This document shows positions 1 to 5,494 of a stretch of 8,990 nt of DNA, piece by piece. Below the pieces are notes generated by a model. It ran no database searches. It was not told the DNA's origin and saw nothing but the letters and a program-made list of their open reading frames with translations. Origin of the DNA: an uncultured Clostridia bacterium (GTDB taxonomy: Bacteria > Bacillota > Clostridia > Christensenellales > Aristaeellaceae); NCBI GenBank assembly GCA_934643825.1, contig CAKUCW010000055.1:1-8990 (forward strand), read 5' to 3'. Positions within the stretch are counted from its first letter, which is position 1; each line of letters opens with the position of its first letter. The position numbers were made by a program, and so were the translations under genes.

Positions 1-236
1 CAGGGAAAGTGCAACAGAGAGATACCGCACGCTTGACGTGTAAGGGTGGAAAGGTGAGGTAAGAGCTCACCCGCGGCATGGCGACTTGTCCGCGATGTAA
101 ACCCCGCTCGGAGCAAGAAACGAAAGAGCGTTTAAGACGGCCCGTCGATGCTCTCAGGATTTCGCTTGAACCCATCGGTAACGGTGGGTCTAGATAGATG
201 ACCGCCTTCAACAGAACTCGGCTTACAGGCAACGCT
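1..236 (+). ncRNA. rnpB: RNase P RNA, type A, 3' portion (5' end outside window)
   Basis: This is the catalytic RNA of ribonuclease P, which removes the 5' leader of pre-tRNAs. Universally conserved blocks are readable in order: AGTGCAACAGAGAG near 7-21, GTAAGGGTGGAAAGGTGAGGTAAGAG in two parts at about 40-65 (with helix GGTGAG 53-58 pairing CTCACC 66-71), CGGAGCAAGAAA at about 109-120, ACGGCCCG at about 137-144, a GTAA-capped helix 171-177/182-188 matching P18, then TAGATAGATGACCGCC and ACAGAACTCGGCTTACAG near the 3' end. The block order and the P18 hairpin fit bacterial type A. By comparison with the Escherichia coli RNA, roughly the first third is missing upstream of base 1. The exact 3' end is uncertain by about 10 nt, because the 5' strand of the closing P1 helix lies outside the window. 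A terminator follows at 258-288. Confidence 0.96.
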
Positions 237-257
237 CACAACGTTTTGAGATTTTCG

Positions 258-288
258 GCGCAAAACTTCGGTTTTGCGCTGTTTTTTT
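258..288 (+). terminator. Intrinsic terminator of rnpB
   Basis: A perfect 9-bp stem (258-266 GCGCAAAAC with 271-279 GTTTTGCGC) is capped by a TTCG tetraloop closed by C-G and followed by TG and seven T residues (282-288). This is a textbook Rho-independent terminator. It sits about 20 nt after the RNase P RNA and 12 nt before the rpsB -35 box, so it separates the two transcription units. Confidence 0.93.
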
Positions 289-299
289 GTAAAAAAGGC

Positions 300-328
300 T
301 TGATTCACAGAATAAGGCATGGTATAAT
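300..328 (+). promoter_or_regulatory. Housekeeping sigma promoter for rpsB-tsf
   Basis: The -35 box is TTGATT (300-305) and the -10 box is a perfect TATAAT (323-328), separated by exactly 17 bp. A TG at 320-321 one base before the -10 makes it an extended -10 promoter. Transcription should start near 335, giving a leader of about 100 nt before rpsB. Near-consensus elements fit the high expression expected of ribosomal protein and EF-Ts genes. Confidence 0.9.
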
Positions 329-343
329 CATCCGGAAAACGCA

Positions 344-410
344 CCTGCGCCTGTTTTTGTGCGCCCTGCCGCGATACGCGGTCTGCACAAGCAAGAGGGC
401 GCAGGGAGGG
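344..410 (+). promoter_or_regulatory. Structured rpsB mRNA leader, possible S2 autoregulatory element
   Basis: The untranslated leader folds into an 8-bp helix, TGCGCCCT (360-367) with AGGGCGCA (396-403). It encloses a 5-bp hairpin CCGCG/CGCGG (369-373/377-381, loop ATA) and a small TGC/GCA stem (384-386/391-393), giving a three-way-junction shape. The 3' strand can instead pair as GCGCAGG (399-405) with CCTGCGC (344-350), so two folds compete. The structure ends about 15 nt before the ribosome binding site. Autoregulation of rpsB-tsf by S2 through the leader is known in E. coli; extending it to this sequence is inference. A simple 5' stabilising fold is the alternative. Confidence 0.45.
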
Positions 411-420
411 TTTAATAAAA

Positions 421-425
421 GGAGG
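421..425 (+). promoter_or_regulatory. Ribosome binding site deciding the rpsB start
   Basis: GGAGG lies 9 nt upstream of the ATG at 435. The reading frame is open upstream as far as 198, inside the RNase P gene, but only the ATG at 435 has this site and begins the standard S2 N-terminus MAVISMKQLLEAGVHFGHQ. Confidence 0.9.
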
Positions 426-434
426 AAAACACAC

Positions 435-1148
435 ATGGCAGTTATCTCTATGAAGCAGCTGCTGGAGGCCGGCGTTCACTTCGGCCATCAGACCCGCCGC
501 TGGAACCCGAAAATGGCGCAGTACATCTTCACCGAGCGCAACGGCATCTACATCATTGACCTTCAGAAGACCGTCCGCAAGATCGACGAGGCGTATGCGT
601 TCGTCCGCTCTGTGGCGATGGAAGGCAAGAGCGTGCTGTTCGTCGGCACGAAGAAGCAGGCGCAGGAGTCCATCGAGACCGAGGCCAAGCGCTGCAACAT
701 GTATTATGTCAACAACCGCTGGCTGGGCGGCATGATGACCAACTTCCGCACCATCAAGACCCGTATCGCCCGCCTGAACGCCATCGACGCGATGGAAGAG
801 CGCGGCGAGTTCGAAGTGCTGCCGAAGAAGGAAGTCATCAAGCTGATGGCCGAGCGCGAGAAGCTCCTGGAGAACCTGGGCGGCATCCGCGAGATGAAGA
901 ACCTGCCGGGCTGCCTGTTCGTGGTTGACCCGCGCAAGGAGCACATCGCCGTGTCTGAGGCGCGCGCGCTGGGCATTCCGGTTGTGGCGATCGTGGATAC
1001 CAACTGCGATCCGGACGAGATCGATTATGTGATTCCGGGCAACGACGATGCGATCCGCGCGGTGAAGCTCATCGCGGGCAAGATGGCGGACGCCGTGCTG
1101 GAAGGCAAGCAGGGCGAGCAGGCTGAGCCGGCCGCCGAAGCGAAGTAA
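435..1148 (+). CDS. rpsB: 30S ribosomal protein S2
   Basis: S2 is a late-assembling protein of the small ribosomal subunit, located between the head and body on the solvent side and needed for S1 docking where S1 exists. The 237-residue product has the family's usual length. It shows GVHFGHQT (13-20) and WNPKM (23-27), then NNRWLGGMMTNF (93-104), the charged coiled-coil hairpin typical of S2 (about 105-155), and VDPRKEHIAVSEA (164-176) followed by VDTNCDPD (187-194). The C-terminus is a short acidic/alanine-rich tail. The start follows from the GGAGG site and the canonical N-terminus. It is first in a two-gene unit with tsf, 25 nt downstream, the pairing seen in most bacteria, with a strong extended -10 promoter and a structured leader upstream. 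Confidence 0.98.
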   Translation: MAVISMKQLLEAGVHFGHQTRRWNPKMAQYIFTERNGIYIIDLQKTVRKIDEAYAFVRSVAMEGKSVLFVGTKKQAQESIETEAKRCNMYYVNNRWLGGMMTNFRTIKTRIARLNAIDAMEERGEFEVLPKKEVIKLMAEREKLLENLGGIREMKNLPGCLFVVDPRKEHIAVSEARALGIPVVAIVDTNCDPDEIDYVIPGNDDAIRAVKLIAGKMADAVLEGKQGEQAEPAAEAK

Positions 1149-1173
1149 TCGACCGAAGCTGGAGGAAGATATT

Positions 1174-2082
1174 ATGGCTAATATTACTGCTGCCCTGGTT
1201 AAGGAACTGCGCGAGCGCACCGGCGCCGGCATGATGGACTGCAAGAAGGCGCTCGTCGAGTGCGACGGCGACATGGACAAGGCCATCGACTTCCTGCGTG
1301 AGAAGGGTCTGGCTGCTGCTGCGAAGAAGGCCGGCCGTATTGCCGCTGAGGGCATGGTTGACACTTTCGTGGACGAGAACGGCGTGGGCGTGACCGTTGA
1401 GGTCAACTGCGAGACCGACTTCGTTGCCAACACCGATCGCTTCAAGGATCTGTGCCGCGATTTCGCCAAGCACATCGCTGCCGCTGCTCCGGCGACCGTT
1501 GAGGAAATGCTCGCTCAGCCGTTCTATAAGGACGCCAGCAAGACCGTCAACGATCTGATCGGTGAAGCGACCGCTTCCATCGGCGAGAAGATCTCCGTCC
1601 GCCGCTTTGCCCGCTTCGTTCCGGAGCATGGCATGGTGGATACCTACAACCACATGGGCGGTCGCATCGGCGTTATGGTCGAGCTGTCCTGCCCGGAGGT
1701 TACCGACGAGATCAAGGCGCTGAGCCACGATCTGGTTATGCACATCGCCGCCGCGAACCCGCAGTTCGTGCGTCGTGACGAAGTGCCGACCGACAACCTG
1801 GAGAAGGAGCGCGAGGTTCTGACCCAGCAGGCTCTCAACGAGGGCAAGCCGGCGAAGATCGTCGAGCGTATGGTCGAAGGCCGTATCGAGAAGTACTACA
1901 AGGAAGTCTGCCTGCTGGAGCAGCCGTTCGTCAAGGATCCGGATATCAACGTGACCAAGATGCTCGGCGGCAAGGCGGATGTGGTTCGCTTTGTGCGTTT
2001 TGAGCGCGGCGAGGGTCTTGAGAAGCGTCAGGACAATCTCGCGGCTGACATTGCGGCTGAGCAGGCCAAGATGAAGAAGTAA
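1174..2082 (+). CDS. tsf: Translation elongation factor Ts
   Basis: EF-Ts is the guanine nucleotide exchange factor that releases GDP from EF-Tu in the cytoplasm. The 302-residue protein is full length. The N-terminal UBA-like domain carries the signature LRERTGAGMMDCKKAL (12-27). The core holds the TDFV motif (81-84, within NCETDFVA) that inserts into the EF-Tu nucleotide site, then GRIG (163-166) and HIAAANPQF (190-198). The C-terminal part has GKPAKIVERMVEGRIEKYYK (224-243) and LLEQPFVKDP (247-256). GGAGG at 1161-1165 lies 8 nt before the ATG. It is the second gene of the rpsB-tsf unit, followed 14 nt after its stop by an intrinsic terminator. Confidence 0.98.
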   Translation: MANITAALVKELRERTGAGMMDCKKALVECDGDMDKAIDFLREKGLAAAAKKAGRIAAEGMVDTFVDENGVGVTVEVNCETDFVANTDRFKDLCRDFAKHIAAAAPATVEEMLAQPFYKDASKTVNDLIGEATASIGEKISVRRFARFVPEHGMVDTYNHMGGRIGVMVELSCPEVTDEIKALSHDLVMHIAAANPQFVRRDEVPTDNLEKEREVLTQQALNEGKPAKIVERMVEGRIEKYYKEVCLLEQPFVKDPDINVTKMLGGKADVVRFVRFERGEGLEKRQDNLAADIAAEQAKMKK

Positions 2083-2096
2083 TTTCTTCCCACATG

Positions 2097-2125
2097 GGGG
2101 CGTGCGTAAGCATCGCCCCTTTTTT
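2097..2125 (+). terminator. Intrinsic terminator between tsf and pyrH
   Basis: The stem GGGGCGTGC (2097-2105) pairs with GCA-T-CGCCCC (2110-2119), with one bulged T at 2113 and a GTAA (GNRA) loop, followed directly by six T residues (2120-2125). It ends the rpsB-tsf transcript. Only 23 nt separate it from the pyrH start, leaving no space for a promoter, so it probably terminates only partially. Confidence 0.88.
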
Positions 2126-2148
2126 AGGACACGGAGAGGAGAAATAAC

Positions 2149-2859
2149 ATGCCAAAGTATAAGCGCGTACTGATTAAACTCAGCGGCGAAGCGTTGGGCG
2201 ACCACGGCAGACTGTTTGATTTCGATCAGATTGACCGTGTGGCGGACGTCATCCGTCAGCTTCACGAGACCGGCACGGAAATCGCAATCGTTATCGGCGC
2301 GGGCAACATCTGGCGCGGACGTCAGGGCCCTGCGGCGAAGATGACCGCCATCAATGCTGATCACATGGGCATGCTCGGCACGGCAATCAACTCCATCGCC
2401 ATGCAGGACGCCGTTGAGCGTCAGGGAATCCCGACCCGCGTGATGAGCGCTGTCGAAATGAACCGTTTCTGCGAGCCGTATACTTATCGCCGCGCTGTCC
2501 GCCATTTGGAAAAGGGGCGCGTCGTCATCTTTGCCTGCGGCACGGGCAACCCGTTCTTCTCGACCGATACGGCGGCTGCTCTGCGTGCGGTTGAAATCGG
2601 TGCGGACGCCATTCTGCTTGCCAAAAACGTGGACGGCGTGTATGACAGCGACCCGCGTGTCAATCCGGAGGCGAAGCTGCTGTCGGATGTGACCTATCAG
2701 CAGGTTCAGGAGCGCGACCTCAAGGTTATGGACGCTTCCGCCATCACCATCTGCCGCGAGAACAAGGTTCCGTGTATCCGTGTATTCGGTCTGGATGATC
2801 CGCAGAACATTCTGCGCGTCATCGAGGGCGATATGATGGGCACGGTTGTTCATCCGTAA
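2149..2859 (+). CDS. pyrH: Uridylate (UMP) kinase
   Basis: PyrH phosphorylates UMP to UDP with ATP. It is a hexameric cytoplasmic enzyme of the amino acid kinase fold, specific to prokaryotic-type pyrimidine synthesis and usually controlled by GTP and UTP. At 236 residues it is full length. Visible motifs are KLSGEALG (10-17, phosphate-binding loop), GAGNIWRG (50-57), DHMGMLGT (71-78), GTGNPFFSTDTAAALRA (131-147, UMP contact) and KNVDGVYDSDP (159-169, nucleotide site). The second residue of GAGN is alanine where the E. coli enzyme has glycine (GGGN), which looks like a mild variant. A purine-rich site GGAGAGGAGA (2133-2142) precedes the ATG. It lies between terminators at 2097-2125 and 2882-2911, so its transcription likely relies on readthrough from tsf or on a promoter inside tsf. 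Confidence 0.97.
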   Translation: MPKYKRVLIKLSGEALGDHGRLFDFDQIDRVADVIRQLHETGTEIAIVIGAGNIWRGRQGPAAKMTAINADHMGMLGTAINSIAMQDAVERQGIPTRVMSAVEMNRFCEPYTYRRAVRHLEKGRVVIFACGTGNPFFSTDTAAALRAVEIGADAILLAKNVDGVYDSDPRVNPEAKLLSDVTYQQVQERDLKVMDASAITICRENKVPCIRVFGLDDPQNILRVIEGDMMGTVVHP

Positions 2860-2881
2860 GCACACAAAACCACTTTTATCC

Positions 2882-2911
2882 AACAGCCGAGGCATTTGCT
2901 TCGGCTGTTTT
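2882..2911 (+). terminator. Probable intrinsic terminator after pyrH
   Basis: A 12-bp stem (2882-2893 with 2898-2909, one G-T pair, loop ATTT) with core ACAGCCGA/TCGGCTGT ends in a short TTTT run (2908-2911), the first two of which pair in the stem. The helix is strong but the T tail is short, so termination may be partial. It lies 22 nt after the pyrH stop and just before the frr promoter. Confidence 0.75.
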
Positions 2912-2932
2912 GATATGTTTATGCAAAAGGGC

Positions 2933-2962
2933 TTGCCAAATGGTGGGGTTGTGGGTTAAAAT
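2933..2962 (+). promoter_or_regulatory. Predicted promoter for frr
   Basis: TTGCCA (2933-2938) and TAAAAT (2957-2962) are separated by 18 bp in a short AT-richer gap after the pyrH terminator. A start near 2969 would give a leader of about 25 nt containing the GAGGAGG site. The placement, sequence and spacing are good, but it is a prediction only. Confidence 0.65.
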
Positions 2963-2994
2963 ATAGAAAAAGAAATTCGAGGAGGCTGTCCCCT

Positions 2995-3558
2995 ATGACG
3001 ATTGCCGAAATTCAGAATAACGCCAAAACCAAGATGGAAAAGACCAAAGACGTGCTTCGTTCTGACCTGATGGCGATTCGCGCCGGTCGTGCGAATCCGC
3101 AGCTGCTTGACCGTATTACGGTCGATTACTATGGCACGCCGACCCCGCTCAAGAACGTTGCCAACATCTCTGCGCCGGAACCGCGCATCCTGCAGATCAA
3201 TCCGTGGGATTCGAAGATGGTGAAGGATATCTCCAAGGCGATTCAGGCGAGCGATCTGGGTCTGACCCCGTCCAATGACGGCAAGGTCATCCGTCTGATG
3301 CTCCCGGAACTTACCGAAGAGCGCCGTAAGGAACTGACCAAGCTCGTCCGCAAGACCTCTGAGGAGAGCAAGGTTGCCATCCGTTCGATTCGCCGCGATG
3401 CCGTCGATCAGGTGAAGAAGCTCAAGAAGAACAACGAAATCACCGAGGACGATCAGAAGAAGGCGGAAGAGGACATCCAGAAGCTCACCGATGCGGCGAT
3501 CAAGGACATCGACAAGATCAACGCCGATAAGGAAAAGGAGATCATGGAAGTCAAATGA
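2995..3558 (+). CDS. frr: Ribosome recycling factor
   Basis: RRF, with EF-G, splits the post-termination ribosome into subunits so that it can start a new round. The 187-residue product is the usual length (about 185) and collinear with the family. It has RAGRANP (29-35) at the end of the first long helix, YYGTPTPL (45-52) and PEPR (61-64) in the hinge/domain II region, LPELTEERRKEL (103-114), then the highly charged helices of the three-helix bundle, including RSIRRDA (130-136). GAGGAGG (2979-2985) lies 9 nt before the ATG. It is probably transcribed from its own promoter at 2933-2962. Its TGA stop overlaps the ATG of the next small ORF as ATGA, suggesting translational coupling. Confidence 0.98.
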   Translation: MTIAEIQNNAKTKMEKTKDVLRSDLMAIRAGRANPQLLDRITVDYYGTPTPLKNVANISAPEPRILQINPWDSKMVKDISKAIQASDLGLTPSNDGKVIRLMLPELTEERRKELTKLVRKTSEESKVAIRSIRRDAVDQVKKLKKNNEITEDDQKKAEEDIQKLTDAAIKDIDKINADKEKEIMEVK

Positions 3559-3761
3559 GAATGCAGCTGCTTGGGCTTGAATTGAGGCAGGCAGAGTCCA
3601 TTCTCGACGCGCAGGGCATACATCCACAGGTGACGGTGACCGATTCGCCCCGCCGCAAGCAAACGGAAGGCGGAACGATGCGCGTGGTTTACGCGTCAGA
3701 TGATGGAAATAAACTGGTTGCTGCGCGGTTTTTTGACCCGATTTCAGATCCGCAGGCATAA
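3555..3761 (+). CDS. Small PASTA-like hypothetical protein coupled to frr
   Basis: This is a 68-residue ORF whose function I do not recognise. Its first ATG overlaps the frr stop as ATGA; a second in-frame ATG at 3561 (residue 3) is an alternative start, with GGAAG (3546-3550) 10 nt upstream. The pattern GLELRQAESILDAQGIHPQV (7-26), followed by predicted strands around VTVTDSP (26-32), MRVVYAS (42-48) and LVAARF (54-59), resembles a single PASTA-type unit: a helix with an alternating A..L...G core, then a three-stranded sheet. There is no signal peptide or membrane segment, so it should be cytoplasmic, unlike PASTA units of wall-binding kinases and PBPs. It is rich in charged residues. The overlap with frr and the terminator 32 nt after its stop put it in the frr transcript. 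The coding call is supported by the overlap, codon usage like its neighbours and a plausible fold; a protein function is not. Confidence 0.72.
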   Translation: MRMQLLGLELRQAESILDAQGIHPQVTVTDSPRRKQTEGGTMRVVYASDDGNKLVAARFFDPISDPQA

Positions 3762-3793
3762 GCATACGACTGCCAGCGGGAAAAAGAAGCGAC

Positions 3794-3836
3794 AGCGGGT
3801 TTCGTCGGAGCGGCGCTCCTGCGATACCCGCTTTTT
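3794..3836 (+). terminator. Intrinsic terminator after frr unit
   Basis: A long hairpin has an outer 7-bp stem AGCGGGT (3794-3800) with ACCCGCT (3826-3832), a middle section TCGT/GCGA (3802-3805/3821-3824, one G-T pair) and an inner GGAGC/GCTCC stem (3807-3811/3815-3819), with two single mismatches. It ends in TTTTT (3832-3836). It closes the frr transcript 52 nt before uppS. The gap between this hairpin and uppS shows no convincing promoter, so partial readthrough is likely. Confidence 0.82.
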
Positions 3837-3875
3837 CAGTATGGATTGAGTTATGCCGAATGCGGAAGCATACAC

Positions 3876-3881
3876 AGGAGG
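3876..3881 (+). promoter_or_regulatory. Ribosome binding site deciding the uppS start
   Basis: A perfect AGGAGG lies 6 nt before the ATG at 3888. The frame is open back to a TTG at 3846, but that codon has no ribosome binding site and abuts the terminator, so 3888 is the supported start. Confidence 0.88.
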
Positions 3882-3887
3882 ATAGAT

Positions 3888-4658
3888 ATGGCGATTTTCG
3901 GAAAAGATGAGGACATGAAGCCGGTCACGTCGGCAGCGGAGCTGGATCGAGCGCTTTTGCCGCGCCATGTTGCCATCATCATGGACGGAAATGGACGCTG
4001 GGCGCAAAAACGTGGCATGCCGCGCACGATGGGGCATAAAGCGGGCGTTGAAGCGCTGCGCGAGATCATCAGGTATTCCGACGAGCTGGGCATCGAAGCG
4101 CTGACCATCTATGCGTTTTCCACGGAAAACTGGAAACGCTCGACGGAAGAAGTCGGTGCGCTGATGCGCCTGCTGCTCCAGTATTTTACCAGCGAGATCG
4201 ATGAGCTGAACGAGAAGAACGTCCGCATTCGCATACTGGGCGATATAGACGGCATGCCCAAGGGGCTTGAAAAGCAGCAGGATGCGCTGCATGCCGCCAT
4301 TCGGCGCACCCATGAAAACACGGGTTTGCAGCTGAATATTGCGCTGAATTACGGCGGTCAGCAGGAAATCATCCGCGCCGCGCAGAAACTCGCACAGCGT
4401 GTGGCAGACGGAGGGCTTTCTCCGAAAGAGATCGACAAGGCGGCATTTGAAAGCGAATTGTACACGGCAGGGCTTCCGGATGTCGATTTCCTGATTCGGA
4501 CAAGCGGAGAAATGCGGCTGAGCAATTTCCTGCTCTATCAGCTGGCGTATGCGGAATTCTATCAGACCGATACGCTTTGGCCCGATTTCAATCGCCGCGC
4601 ATATGATGAAGCGCTGCTGGCGTATGCAAAAAGAAATCGCCGATTTGGCGGCGTATAA
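3888..4658 (+). CDS. uppS: Isoprenyl transferase, undecaprenyl diphosphate synthase
   Basis: This cis-prenyltransferase extends farnesyl diphosphate with isopentenyl diphosphate units to make the C55 undecaprenyl diphosphate, precursor of the lipid carrier for peptidoglycan and wall polymers. From the ATG at 3888 the product is 256 residues, typical for the family. Motifs appear in order: MDGNGRWA (32-39, with the catalytic-type Asp33), FSTENW (77-82), LNYGG (153-157), DFLIRTSGEMRLSNFLLYQ (200-218) with the diphosphate-binding Arg, and AYAEFY plus WPDF (221-234). The product chain length is inferred from the genomic setting, since sequence alone does not fix it strictly. It heads a tight run with cdsA (14 nt gap), dxr, rseP and ispG; Dxr and IspG feed its substrate pathway. 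Confidence 0.97.
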   Translation: MAIFGKDEDMKPVTSAAELDRALLPRHVAIIMDGNGRWAQKRGMPRTMGHKAGVEALREIIRYSDELGIEALTIYAFSTENWKRSTEEVGALMRLLLQYFTSEIDELNEKNVRIRILGDIDGMPKGLEKQQDALHAAIRRTHENTGLQLNIALNYGGQQEIIRAAQKLAQRVADGGLSPKEIDKAAFESELYTAGLPDVDFLIRTSGEMRLSNFLLYQLAYAEFYQTDTLWPDFNRRAYDEALLAYAKRNRRFGGV

Positions 4659-4672
4659 GAAAGAGGGATTTC

Positions 4673-5479
4673 ATGAAAACTCGCCTGATTACTGCGGCTG
4701 TCGGCATACCTTTTCTGATTTTTACGCTGATTGTGCGTGGATGGTTTGCGGAATTTGTCATTGTAGCGCTGACATTCATTGCGATGTATGAAAACTATCG
4801 CGCACTGAAAAAAGCGGGTTATCAGATTTGCGAATGGGGCGGATATGCTGCCGCCGCGGCAATGTGGCCGTTGAGCCGCCAGATGGGCGTGCTGGATCCG
4901 CTGCTGCTGGTGGTGGCGGCGATGGGGATTTCGATGACCGGCGTGATGCTGCGCGAAAAGCCGACCTTCCCGGATGCCGAGGCGTCCGTCTATCCGCTTT
5001 TTACATGCTTTTTGCCGATGTCCATGTTCATGATGATGATGAACAGTACATACGGCGGCGTGCCGGGCGTCGCCTTGATCACGATGGCTTTTGCAATCGC
5101 GTATGGCGGGGACGGCGCGGCGTATTTCGGCGGTCGTGCGTTCGGCAAGCACAAGCTCTGCCCGAGCGTCAGCCCGAAAAAGACGGTCGAAGGCGCAATT
5201 TTCGGCTTGATCGGCGGAACGGCGGTCGGATTGATTTGCAGAGCGGTCTTTGTTTCTGTGTTCCATATGCGGATGCCCGGCATTCCGGCAACGATTGCGC
5301 TGGGGCTGATTGGCTCGGTAGCCGGAGAAATCGGAGACTTGTCCGCGTCGCTGCTCAAGCGGCACAGCGGTATTAAGGACTACGGAAAGATTTTTCCCGG
5401 TCACGGCGGCGTGATGGATCGATTCGACAGCGTGATTTTTACGCTCATCGTGGTCTACTGCTACACATTGGTTTTGTAA
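4673..5479 (+). CDS. cdsA: Phosphatidate cytidylyltransferase
   Basis: CdsA makes CDP-diacylglycerol from phosphatidic acid and CTP, the branch-point precursor of bacterial phospholipids. It is an integral membrane enzyme. The 268-residue protein has multiple hydrophobic segments, with clear ones at about 5-36, 74-92, 108-125, 131-150, 174-196 and 205-222. The soluble active-site parts show D147 followed by AYFGGRAFGKHKL (150-162), SPKKTVEG (167-174), and the family signature SLLKRHSGIKDYGKIFPGHG (226-245) continuing to DRFD (249-252), which holds the metal-binding Asp residues. An AAGAGGG site lies 5 nt before the ATG. The start gives the expected charged residues MKTR before the first membrane helix. 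Confidence 0.96.
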   Translation: MKTRLITAAVGIPFLIFTLIVRGWFAEFVIVALTFIAMYENYRALKKAGYQICEWGGYAAAAAMWPLSRQMGVLDPLLLVVAAMGISMTGVMLREKPTFPDAEASVYPLFTCFLPMSMFMMMMNSTYGGVPGVALITMAFAIAYGGDGAAYFGGRAFGKHKLCPSVSPKKTVEGAIFGLIGGTAVGLICRAVFVSVFHMRMPGIPATIALGLIGSVAGEIGDLSASLLKRHSGIKDYGKIFPGHGGVMDRFDSVIFTLIVVYCYTLVL

Positions 5480-5494
5480 ATTACGGAGGCAATT

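Noticed and set aside
198..434. N-terminal extension of the S2 reading frame into the RNase P RNA gene
   Set aside because: The open frame passes through rnpB, its terminator and the rpsB promoter. The S2 family N-terminus and the GGAGG site place the start at 435.
2089..2098. CCC/GGG mini-hairpin overlapping the tsf-pyrH terminator as an antiterminator
   Set aside because: It is only three base pairs with a four-base loop, too weak to compete with the terminator stem.
1069..2895. 608-codon open frame on the minus strand across tsf and pyrH
   Set aside because: It shadows the highly biased codons of tsf and pyrH. The product is His/Arg/Leu-rich and low in complexity without family motifs, and its span crosses two terminators of the sense strand.
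3846..3874. Possible uppS promoter TTGAGT with a CATACA -10
   Set aside because: The -10 is poor, and the implied transcription start would fall at the ribosome binding site, leaving no usable leader.
3846..3887. TTG start 14 codons upstream of uppS
   Set aside because: It has no ribosome binding site and lies just after the terminator hairpin, whereas AGGAGG sits 6 nt before the ATG at 3888.
4549..4791. 80-codon + strand frame bridging uppS and cdsA
   Set aside because: It overlaps both genes out of frame, has no matching ribosome binding site, and its translation shows no motif.
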